A DNA stretch of 10,187 bases from assembly GCA_003024985.2 (NCBI GenBank), contig PXIH01S0058725.1, one strand, 5' to 3'. Source of the stretch: Euperipatoides rowelli (Eukaryota; Onychophora; Udeonychophora; Euonychophora; Peripatopsidae). A program made the translations under genes and the position numbers. The notes under the pieces were generated by a model that saw nothing but the letters and a program-made list of their open reading frames with translations, did no database searches and was not told the DNA's origin. Of this stretch, positions 1 through 7,699 are shown one piece after another (within the stretch, counting starts at the first letter, position 1; each line of letters starts with the position of its first letter).

Positions 1-1
1 A

Positions 2-216
2 TCTGACATTTAGCTACATTAAAATCCATTTGCCAAACTTTAGCCCAGTTACTTAATTTATCTAAATCACTTTGTATCAATAATGCCTCTTCCATCATCA
101 AATTTACTTATTTTAGTTATAATATTAACATCCAGATCATCAATAAAAATTAGAAAAAGCAAGTGTCCTAAAACTGACCCCTGTGGAACCCCACTTTACA
201 CTTCTTTCCAACTAGA
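2..216 (-). pseudogene. Reverse transcriptase fragment of a CR1/L2/Jockey-like LINE
   Basis: Read on the minus strand, codons from about 210 down give WKEV, a stop, then SGVPQGSVLG (about 166-195) and HLLFLIFIDDLDVNI, then KISKF and a damaged catalytic block. SGVPQGSVLG followed by LLFLIxINDLD is the classic block of non-LTR reverse transcriptases just before the catalytic ADD. Here the usual FADD region reads FDDGRG, so residues are missing there. At about 80-85 the frame changes, and the other frame reads QSDLDKLSNWAKVWQMDFN, the conserved thumb-proximal segment that normally follows. The fragment continues past position 1. It carries one stop (196-198) and at least one frameshift, so it is dead. 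The SGVPQGSVLG form fits the CR1/L2/Jockey group better than L1. Order and frame are seen; clade is inferred. Confidence 0.88.
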
Positions 217-831
217 GGATTTTCATGTTGATTATGTAACCCTTAAACAAAATATAGAATTAGAACATATAAAACTAGTCAACCAAACACATGCTGATAT
301 ATTGAATTTTGAAACAAATATAGTCAAAACCCTTTCTGATATACCTCCAAGTGAAATAATCTCTAATAAAAACTATGAAGTCGTAGATCGACAAGATATA
401 AGTAGAAATGTCATCATATTTGGAATACCTTTATTCCATGGGGTTGACTCTAGTCAAATATATGATTTGTTACATAAATTGATGATCTAATTAAAATTGA
501 ATTTAACAAATATGGATTATGTGGCAAAGAGAATAATGTCAAGAAATAAATCAGGTATAGTTTAAAGATAATATTTACATGTGTTGAAGACAAATGGAAA
601 TTCTATAAGCAATATGGCATGCTAAATAAATCATTAGATCCAATTATCAAAGGACTACACTTTAATATTGATAAAAATAAACAAGAAATAGATAATAAAT
701 ACAGATTAAAAAAGTAATTGAGGGAAAGAACTGAACAGGGTGAAAAATTAAAAATTTATAGAGGTAAAATAATACAAATTAATGCTTCACAGAATCTACA
801 TATAAATTTGACTTTGAATGATAACACACTA
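208..831 (+). pseudogene. LINE ORF1 protein remnant (RNA-binding chaperone type)
   Basis: A plus-strand open stretch from about 210 to 490 reads a helical, coiled-coil-like segment (LKQNIELEHIKLVNQTH) and then RQDISRNVIIFGIP. The latter resembles the start of the RRM-like domain in ORF1 proteins of CR1/L2/L1-type LINEs. At about 478 the frame shifts by one, and frame +1 continues with SLKIIFTCVEDKWKFYKQY, LNKSLDPIIKGL and LRERTEQGEKLKIYRGKI, the usual ORF1 pattern (K-basic tail, LRER). Stops at 547-549, 715-717 and 832-834 break it; the last may be the natural end. The N-terminal part is absent and the left edge abuts the oppositely oriented RT fragment. ORF1 proteins coat LINE RNA and travel with it to the target. 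Identification rests on motif pattern only, without a database comparison. Confidence 0.72.
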
Positions 832-840
832 TAGCAATTA

Positions 841-1535
841 AACCATGCTCACATTCAATTTTTAAATTTTGTGTTTACCAACGTAAATTCATATTTGAAT
901 AAATATTTGGAGATTAAAGACTATATAAAAGAATTAAAACCATCAATGTTTATCATGGTGGAAACATGGTTAAACCAAAAAATATTAGATGAGGAAATAA
1001 AAATACAAGATTATAAGATACTGAGAAAAGATAGATTTAGTCGCATGGGAGGTGGTATTCTTGTTTATGTTAAAAATGATCTTAATATTAAAATAAGTGA
1101 TATAGATGAAAAAGCCGTTGAAACACTTTGGTTTGAATTAAAAGAAAAAAACAACATCTCTTTGGAGTAATTTACCGTCCACCAAACAATATAGACTCCA
1201 ATGATAATATACTAAAATCTATAATTAAAGGTCTAAACTATTTCAATAATAATAAAACTAAATTTAAAGATATCTTTTTAATAGGAGACTTCAATTTACC
1301 ACAAATAGATTGGAGCTCAAACTCGAGTTCATACAGTAAAGAATCATTTGTAGGTTTATTTCTGGATACTATCTTAAAATATTTACTTACTCAACACATT
1401 AGATTTAATACCCGTTATATAGGATCTCAGGCCTCAGTTTAAGATTTGGTATTCACCACGAAACCAACATCAATAATAAATATCAACTCCTATCATCCAT
1501 TTGGTCTAAGTGACCACCTAACAATTTTGATGTTG
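841..1535 (+). pseudogene. LINE ORF2 apurinic-like endonuclease (EEP) domain, frameshifted
   Basis: Frame +1 from about 841 reads FTNVNSYLNKYLEI, MFIMVETWLN (the catalytic-Glu block ETWL), YKILRKDRFSRMGGGILVYVKN, then a stop at 1168. A one-base shift near 1161-1164 restores the family sequence in frame +3: GVIYRPPNN, IGDFNLPQIDW (catalytic GDFN), one stop at 1440-1442, DLVFTTKP, and PFGLSDHLTI (terminal SDH, 1500-1526). These are, in the right order, the blocks of the LINE endonuclease that nicks target DNA for target-primed reverse transcription. About 225 residues of domain are present, close to full length. Nothing of the following RT linker is seen; the sequence passes into a minisatellite. 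It lies about 10 bp after the last ORF1 stop, in the normal ORF1-ORF2 order, so the two belong to one element. It is inactive through one frameshift and at least one stop. Confidence 0.9.
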
Positions 1536-1544
1536 ATAACAAGG

Positions 1545-2400
1545 TATCTTGTCTTGTTATCATCCCTAAGGTGTCTGGTCTCAATCTTCAGCTTCCTCTT
1601 GAGGAATCTGGTCATGATCATGTTTTTAAATATCTAGTTTTGAATCTGGTCTTGAAATATTTGGTTTTATCTTGATCTCAAAGTATTTGGTTTCATCTTG
1701 ATCTAAGTTGTATGGTCTTAATTGTGCCTCAAAATATTTGGTCTCAATCTTAATCTTGAGGTCATTTGGCCTGATCTTGGTCTTGATTAGTCTGATTTTG
1801 ATTGTGGTCTCCAAGTGTTGGTCTGGAATTATTGGATTCAAATTTTCTGGTCTTGATTTTGATGACTGGTTTTAAGACTGTACTCAAGTTGGTTGATGTT
1901 AATGTTGGCCAGAAGTATCTATTTTTGATAATGACCTTAAGATATCAAATCTTATACTTGGCCTTTAAATACTTGGTCTTGTTTTTCATATTATGATTTT
2001 AGTCTTATCTTAGCCTTAATATGTCTAACTTTTATCTTTGTCTTAAACAGTATGGCCTCAATGTTTCTGAGCTTGACCTTGGTCTCAAAGTATATGTTAT
2101 ACTTTTATTTTTTAGACGTTTGTCTTTAATCTTTTCCTTACAATGTCTGATTTTGATCTTGGACTCTTGATGCATTGTTTTGATCTTTGCCTCAAGTTAT
2201 CTGGCTTAGACCAATATTTCAAAATATTTGTTAATGATTTATCCTCAAGATATCTGATCTTGGTCTTAGTATTCACTTTAGTTTTAAATTACATAGTCTT
2301 ATATTGATCTTAGATTCCTGGTTTGATCTTGGTTTCAAGGTTCCTGGTGTATAGTTTTGATTTAAATTTTAAGAAATCTCTTCTTGATCTTAGACTTATA
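1545..2400. repeat. Degenerate minisatellite, unit about 26-28 bp
   Basis: The stretch is built from diverged tandem units whose shared core reads about TTTGGTCTTGATCTTGG followed by TCTCAAA and TAT. Clear units are near 1650-1760 (repeated ATATTTGGTTT / GTATTTGGTTTCATCTTGATC / AATATTTGGTCTCAATC), and weaker ones continue to CTTCTTGATCTTAGAC near 2380-2395. Roughly 30 units fit by eye; some are longer through internal insertions. The plus strand is strongly T-rich with few A/C tracts, a consistent strand bias. Short ORFs across it on either strand are by-products: on the minus strand KYFE-like peptides recur, but a period not divisible by three rotates the frame. It begins right after the endonuclease fragment of the LINE. 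I do not recognise a named satellite. Confidence 0.82.
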
Positions 2401-3838
2401 ATAACTAATTAAAAGTGTAAATAAACAATAATTTCTACAATTCTAGGCCAGTTTTTACCTGACTTGAACCCAAAAATTTTCACATATTTGAATAACGTTA
2501 TCAAAAGTCCCTCATCAACTTTATTTTTGTCACATGTTTAGATGAGCTGTCACATGATTAGTTATAGTAATGTGGTGACATAATAAGTTTTCCATCTATA
2601 CAAATTCCTTGAAAAATAAACACTTTATTAGATATTCATCTAATGCATTTATGAAAAAATGCAAAGAATACATGATGTGGAACCTCATTCCACAATCCAA
2701 GTATATTATTAGACATAAAATAGGCTATAATGTGGATCCTAACATGTTCTTTGTTTATGTATATGACCTTGAATAAACTTAACCTATCTACAGATAAAAA
2801 CATTACTCTGATTGCCTTCAATAATTAACTTTTAAAGATATAGATCAAGTTGTCTTTAAATTAATCTTATTCAAATTTAAAATATATTAATACAACACTT
2901 CCATTCTAATCTCTTGGCTTATCCCAAATTCTTTTTTGTTATTCTTCTAAAAAATGCATTTAATTAACTATTATCTGTTTTATTTATAATTGTACATGCT
3001 GTTGATGTACTTTAAATAGATTTGTAGATGATTGTAAATATCTTAACATCTTTATAAGAAAATATGCCATCTGAATTATGTAGAATTTGTGATAATCCAT
3101 ATAATTTTATTAGCTATTTGCAAACTACAAATTATGAGCTTGTTAACTATTGACCTTTTAGCTCTAGCCTAAAGTTAGGTTGAGTGAGGCTCATTCCTTT
3201 AAGTCCGATCTAATCAGGATTAATTTTCAGTTCTTATCATTAAAATCAATTAATATTCTTTGCTAATAAACTTTATTATGGGTAAAAAAGATATCAATTT
3301 TAAATTTCAGGAAAATCTAATTCCTCATAGATATGACTGTCAAATAATTAATGTTGTTGATTAAATCATATACTGGTAGAGACATCTAAATATTTTGTTT
3401 GTTGATTGATCAACCTAAATAGATCAAAATGTCCAGTAACACATTGGTAAATAGATGTATATAAGATGTTATCTCCAAATAATTCCCTGAAGATTGAAAT
3501 ATTTAATAAGCCTAATTACAAAGTTGGCAAAGTGATTTCTTTAATATTCAAAACGGTTCAAGAATATTTGAATAGGAGCAAAATCATCATCATCATAATC
3601 ATTATCATTACCAGGAGAATGTTATGATATGACAAGTTGTCAAGAAATCGTATTCTGTACAAAAGAATACCAGATAAGTTCTTTATTCTGGCAATCAGTA
3701 TTTAGTATGCATAGATTAATATTAATTTTGAATATTAGAAGTCTATCTATTCCTGAGCTACTCTTATAATTTAAACATTAAATCAAATAATCTTTCATAA
3801 TAATTATGAAAATATTTCATAACTGTCCCCTTCCACTC
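2401..3838. other. Intergenic DNA without recognisable gene
   Basis: AT-rich sequence without a convincing coding segment on either strand. A 61-codon minus-strand open frame (2636-2821) and a 29-codon plus-strand frame from the ATG at 3064 (starting MPSELCRICDN) are open but too short and unsupported to call. An ATC/ATT-rich simple repeat lies at 3583-3610. The DNA may contain very old transposon sequence that has lost recognisable motifs. Confidence 0.6.
3583..3610. repeat. ATC/ATT trinucleotide microsatellite
   Basis: Four perfect ATC units followed by imperfect ATA/ATC/ATT units, a short interrupted trinucleotide repeat in noncoding DNA. Confidence 0.85.
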
Positions 3839-3840
3839 CG

Positions 3841-3867
3841 CCCCCCCCCCCCCCCAAAAAAAAAAAA
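3841..3867. repeat. C15 followed by A12 homopolymer tract
   Basis: Fifteen C residues run directly into twelve A residues, preceded by a C-rich pyrimidine stretch (CCCCTTCCACTCCG). Likely slippage-prone; the exact lengths may also be affected by sequencing or assembly error. Confidence 0.95.
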
Positions 3868-4171
3868 TTAGAATCATATATTGGAGTGGCATCTCTTTTA
3901 GATGACAGACAGCTAAGATGTTCACTCATTAGCATATTATTTGTAGGTAATATTAATGTGAATTAGCTCAGAAATATTTCTTTGAAGATGAAGAAAGTGG
4001 TCTTTTAAATAAAAAAAACATGTTCTCTTCTTCCACCCTTTTATTTAAACCCTATTCATCAACTCAAGTTGGGATATGTTCCAGAAAAGTATCATGTATT
4101 CTATTAATACAAAATAATTTGATCAATAATAGTCTGATGTATTTTAAAAAATTGAGAATAGTGCAGGATCA

Positions 4172-4214
4172 ACTTTCTCTCCCACCCCACCCCACCTTCA
4201 CCCTCCACTTTCCC
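4172..4214. repeat. Pyrimidine-rich CCCCA low-complexity tract
   Basis: Polypyrimidine stretch with the unit CCCCA repeated about three times at 4183-4196 (CCACCCCACCCCACC) and ending in CCCTCCACTTTCCC. It is strongly asymmetric between strands and not coding. Confidence 0.75.
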
Positions 4215-4564
4215 ATGACATAGAATTATTTTTAATGATCAATAAATTTACACTAATGTTATTTATAATTATAAAACATGATTAATAACCTGATAAAGTG
4301 AAATCCAAGAAGAAAGATAAAATTAACCCTCTATACACTATTAAATCAATCTCTACATTTTTGTGTATTGGCTTTATTAAGATTTATTCTCCCTATATTA
4401 AAATGTTGTCTCTACCCTTAATCATCAGGACCAAAAAAAAATCAGAAAGATTCGACTAAGGTACTAATTTTTTTTTGCTAAACTAAACAATAAGTTTAAA
4501 TGTTTTACGAAAAGTATATTAAGGGGAGAAAGGTATTTCTAAGCTATATTTCCTGTAATATAAA

Positions 4565-4580
4565 GAGGAGAGAGAGAGAC
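4565..4580. repeat. Short GA dinucleotide repeat
   Basis: GAGGAGAGAGAGAGAC, a short purine-only microsatellite in noncoding DNA. Confidence 0.8.
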
Positions 4581-4659
4581 ATAGGGCATAGTTATTTTAA
4601 ATTTGTATTTTAAAACAAAATATATTTTCATTATTTTACTAAAATATTGTTACCGGATG

Positions 4660-4716
4660 AAAAATATACAACCAAAAAAAAAAAAAAAAAAGCTTATCAA
4701 AAATATACAACCAAAA
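4660..4716 (+). repeat. Exact 18-bp direct repeat flanking an A-run
   Basis: AAAAATATACAACCAAAA occurs at 4660-4677 and again, identically, at 4699-4716. Between the copies the A run continues to 4691 (18 A residues in total, 4674-4691), followed by GCTTATC. Length and spacing resemble a target-site duplication around a tiny retrotransposition remnant, but a local tandem duplication with A-run expansion explains it equally well. Confidence 0.7.
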
Positions 4717-5247
4717 TACACCCAAAATAATTTTCTGGCTATGCCATTGAATATTGATATTCAAGAAAATTAAAAAGGGGTAAGATTGAGAGTGGGGGGT
4801 GTCAAAATTATACTACGACAAATATTATCAAGATGAAAAATATGAAATTCTTCAGTATATAATGTAGCGTACCATATAATACTACACTCTTAAATTTCAA
4901 AACCATAATCTATTTGCTAAACAAAAGGAAATGAAGAAAAAAATAATAATTAGAGGATATAGTATTGAATAATTTCTAAAGTCTTATATTATAACTACAT
5001 TATTTTGTATTAATTAAATAATAAAAGGATCTATTGGAATTTGGAGGAAAGTTGGCAAAAAATTTAAATATATACAAAAAATATATTCTAACAAAAAATA
5101 ACTACAATATAAATTATTTTCAGAAAAAGTTGAGTCCTCTAATGTATCCATTAGGACCTGATCACATCAACGTTGTAATCTTTATATCTCTCTTAACCCC
5201 AGTTAAACAGATTAGTCATCCAGGAAGGACATCAATTCCTGAAATAA
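4717..5247. other. Intergenic DNA without recognisable gene
   Basis: AT-rich sequence with a small palindrome (TTGAATAT TG ATATTCAA, 4747-4764). The open frame starting at 5034 ends by running into the T23 tract and shows no conserved motif. I looked on the minus strand for continuation of the reverse transcriptase of the LINE at 5571-8650 and found none. Confidence 0.55.
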
Positions 5248-5560
5248 TTTTTTTTTTTTTTTTTTTTTTTAATTTTTAAAAATAAATTTCCTCTCCAAGA
5301 GGAGAAGAAATGTATTTTTTTTTTATGGTTACTTAAATTACACTTAAAATTGACTATAATATCTGATTGAAACACTAAATACAGGTTCCTTTGATGTTAC
5401 AAGGGCAGCGTACTTGGAAAAACCCGAGGCGAGCTGTTAAAGCTAGGGAAAAACCGTCCTTAACTGCCCAAGCTGAGACGCGAACCTGTACACCTCAGCA
5501 TATGCCTTCGGTTCATCAAGCGGAAGTGATTTTGATGCCAGCTGTCTTTGACCAAATATA
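5248..5560 (-). mobile_element. Possible tRNA-derived SINE (minus strand)
   Basis: On the minus strand, a block rich in G and C compared with its surroundings (about 5395-5545) is followed by AT-rich sequence and then an A23 tail (T23 at 5248-5270 on the plus strand). Within the block, GGTTCGCGTCT (complement of 5476-5486) resembles a polymerase III B box (GGTTCGANTCC). TGGCATCAAAA (complement of 5530-5540) is a weak A-box candidate 54 bp upstream, slightly further than usual. The motif GGAAAAACC occurs twice on the plus strand, at 5416-5424 and 5447-5455. Head, body and poly-A tail in about 310 bp is SINE-like. I could not fold a cloverleaf, find a target-site duplication, or name a SINE family. 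It sits exactly where the minus-strand LINE loses its reverse transcriptase, so it may have inserted there or mark a rearrangement. Confidence 0.42.
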
Positions 5561-5579
5561 ATAGTCAAGTTAAAACCTG

Positions 5580-6500
5580 TAGCTTATGAAATGTTTGCAT
5601 TATTTGGTCCTGAAAGTATTGCAAATTAACACTATGTTTGCTTTAGTGATGTCGATAAATAGTGCTAAGGGTGTATTGCCTTTTTTTTCCATTAAATTTT
5701 GTGACAATATCTTCAAGACAAAAAAATGGAAGTATATATTCATCTGTTAGTGAGGAAGTTATAATTGAGTTTAAAATGGAAGCAAAGAGTATTATTTTCA
5801 ATGTTGATATTATGATAAATGTAACTAAGTTTAACAGCATAGGGTATTTTATTATGTCCATTCATAGGCTGGGGTGCTTTCAAAACAGATAAAGCATGTT
5901 GTATGTTTATCTGGGATAGTAGATTATTATTAATCCATAAGTTATATAGATTAGTTAATAAGGGAACATATTTTAGTATATAGAAGCTTTGCAGTGATGT
6001 TATCAGTTGAGGGTGGAGGTTTTTTTTTAAGATCTAAGGATGCTAAATCATTGGTAATTATGATTATAGGTATATAAAGGTTAGGATATTGTAATTAGAA
6101 GTTCATGATCAATAGAAGTCATTTGTTCGTTGATAGGAACATTTATATAGAATTGATTTTGGAAAGTCTCAAAAAGTTTTTGAGCAGTTCCTCTCTGGTT
6201 AAGATCGATTCATTAGTTCTGAATCCATTGATAGTTTGTCTAGATTTAATTTAATTAAATAGTCTTGATATTATTAAAGAAGATAGTTCTTGCTTATTAA
6301 GAATAATGTTTTTAAATAATTGATATTTCCTAAGTTTTAGTTGCTGGTCTTCAAGTTCATTTATTTATTTTCTTCACTCACTAAGTAATAGGATATTTGA
6401 AAGATTAAGGTCTTTGCACATCTCAATTGCATTTTTTAGAAAGTTCATTTCTTGTTTCTATGAGTTATTCATGTTTATAGGTAAAATATATTTTAATAAA
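5580..6500 (-). pseudogene. LINE ORF2 linker and N-terminal reverse transcriptase remnant
   Basis: Minus-strand reading gives a charged helical linker (KKINKELEDQQLKLRKYQLF, about 6300-6375), then TNESILTREELLKNF, then QHALSVLKAP (LSVLKA at 5875-5892) and HNKIPYAVKLSY (IPYAV at 5833-5847). These match the ALxxLKxxKAPGxDGIPxE entry block of LINE reverse transcriptases, with the GPDG part damaged. Further on, GNTPLALFIDITKA (about 5639-5680) is RT motif A, with Asp in FIDI as the first catalytic aspartate. A shift of one base in the T8 run at 5681-5688 separates it from the upstream 5861-5643 open frame (FNGKKRQ). After motif A, SVNLQYFQDQ follows in another frame. Only about 56 codons separate the entry block from motif A, fewer than usual, so an internal deletion is likely. 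The second catalytic block is absent. Confidence 0.72.
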
Positions 6501-6599
6501 TTCCTTTTTATTTGTCACCAAATGTTGAAAAAATTCAGTTGGTCTTTGAATCCAGGGGTGGTAATTGAGTAAATAGTGTTAAAAGTGTCAATATCAAAA

Positions 6600-7395
6600 G
6601 GAAGAACCAGTTCCAAAATATGAAGACAAAGACTGTAGAATGGGTTTATCTCCTTCGAGGTAGAGGAAGACAGATAGTAGCCAATAACAAAAGATGATCA
6701 GAAAGAAAGGTCTGCAAAATTTGAAAAGAGGAGTCAGAGGGCAAAGTAGGAGAAATCAAAAGGTAGTCTATTTTTAAAAGTGAAGTTTTAGTATAGTGGA
6801 TAACAGAGTTCATGGAGGTGTGATGGAGAGCTAGATCTTGTAAGTTGATTTATCCATTAAATTTTTCTCCCACTTTGATGATTCCAAGTTATGTAGATTA
6901 AAATCACCTCCTAGGATGACTTTATGTTCCAGATGACTAAAAATATTGGTATAAATTCTATTTAAGCATTAATTGTGCACTTTTGGCATATGGTGGCATA
7001 TAAATTTAAGATCAGGAGAGGAATTTTACTAATGTTAAGTTTAATCATTAGGAGACTGATGAATAATGGATGGATATGCAGTTAATGAAGATGTTTGGAT
7101 TATAATTGGTATAATACCTTGTACAGATTTGGGATGACTTGAAGATATGACACAATAATCAGGTGCCCATTTACACCAAGGAAATTTGATGGTTGAAGCA
7201 AGCTTCTTTCTTGATAAAGGCCTAAGTCAATGTTTTTTTATGCACGATTATATTATTATTCTAAAAGGCAATCCCTTGTAAAATGATTGTCTTTTGTCCT
7301 TGTGTGTTGAGGGATATTATAGCAAGGTTATATGGTATAATTGATGGATTCCAGTGGTCTTTCCTGGGAGAAAACTTAGGGAGTTGAGTTTCCAT
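6600..7395 (-). pseudogene. LINE ORF2 endonuclease (EEP) domain remnant, L1/Tx1-like
   Basis: An ATG at 7395-7393 opens METQLPKFSPRKDHWN, and IISLNTQG at 7297-7320 resembles the LNxxG start of the LINE endonuclease fold. Later blocks on the same strand are VILGGDFNLHN (GGDFNLHN at 6888-6911, catalytic Asp/Asn), KIDYLLIS (6751-6774, the RIDYxLxS block) and LSDHLLLLATICLPL (about 6665-6705, the terminal SDH). Spacing and order match an endonuclease of about 230 residues. The QETH block expected between the first and second motifs cannot be read, and stops and frame changes lie throughout. It would have nicked DNA to prime reverse transcription; this copy cannot. It differs in sequence from the endonuclease at 841-1535, so two LINE lineages are present. 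Confidence 0.82.
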
Positions 7396-7652
7396 CATTT
7401 CATCACTATTACTCTAACCAATCTCATCAAGATGAGATTGGTTATTATTTGTATGTTCTATCTGTATGGGAGTGGTAGCTCCACTCACACTACCTTACCT
7501 ATAGAGATGGACATTGGTTCAATAGAATTAGTTTTATTTTGTCTTTTTTTCTTTTTCCAAGTAGGGGGCATTTTAGTGTTCATTCCAGAATTGTTTGCAA
7601 TTTGGAAATTTTTAATTCCTTGATCATCCAAAAGGGGAACGGATACAAAGGT

Positions 7653-7665
7653 GGGGGGGGGGGGG
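7653..7665. repeat. G13 homopolymer
   Basis: Thirteen G residues (C13 on the coding strand of the LINE) between the readable ORF1 and ORF2 parts, followed by AGC. It is a probable site of slippage or sequencing error. Confidence 0.93.
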
Positions 7666-7699
7666 AGCAGAATTTTCTAGTGGAGTGACACAAAAGAGC

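Larger units (their letters stand above)
1..1535. mobile_element. Rearranged CR1/L2/Jockey-like LINE copy, probably 5'-inverted
   Basis: Three LINE pieces sit side by side: an RT fragment on the minus strand (up to about 216), then ORF1 and endonuclease on the plus strand (about 208-1535). In a normal element the order is ORF1, endonuclease, RT on one strand. If the element lies on the minus strand and its 5' portion is inverted, the observed arrangement follows directly, with the junction at about 208-216 and loss of the endonuclease-to-RT stretch. This is the structure left by twin priming during LINE integration. The alternative is two unrelated insertions of similar LINEs. The 3' end of the element would lie left of the window. 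No target-site duplication can be judged because one flank is outside. Confidence 0.55.
3868..4659. other. Intergenic DNA with low-complexity tracts
   Basis: No gene is seen. The stretch includes a pyrimidine-rich tract with CCCCA units (about 4172-4214) and several short A or T runs. The 67-codon open frame at 4020-4223 runs through this low-complexity sequence and has no recognisable protein features. Confidence 0.6.

Noticed and set aside
1626-1996. Open frames on both strands across the minisatellite
   Set aside because: They are products of the tandem repeat; the period of about 26 bp rotates the frame and no protein family is suggested.
1545-2400. CRISPR-like array
   Set aside because: Units are contiguous and diverged with no unique spacers between identical repeats, and the window is eukaryotic.
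2636-2821. 61-codon minus-strand open frame with varied amino acid composition (LGLWNEVPHHVFFAFF)
   Set aside because: No motif I recognise, no adjoining continuation in other frames, and within the length expected by chance in AT-rich DNA.
3064-3150. Short plus-strand frame starting MPSELCRICDN, recalling a CxxC zinc-binding start
   Set aside because: Only 29 codons, with a single CxxC and no second metal-binding pair.
4747-4764. Palindrome TTGAATAT TG ATATTCAA
   Set aside because: Eight-base AT-rich stems with a two-base loop are common by chance at this composition, with no terminator or element context.
5034-5279. 81-codon plus-strand open frame
   Set aside because: It ends as poly-Phe in the T23 tract and has no conserved features.
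5662-5892. Plus-strand open frame of 76 codons
   Set aside because: It is the antisense shadow of LINE reverse transcriptase blocks (LSVLKA, IPYAV, FIDI) read on the minus strand.
7354-7623. Plus-strand open frame of 89 codons
   Set aside because: It overlaps the ORF1-ORF2 boundary of the minus-strand LINE and has no independent support.
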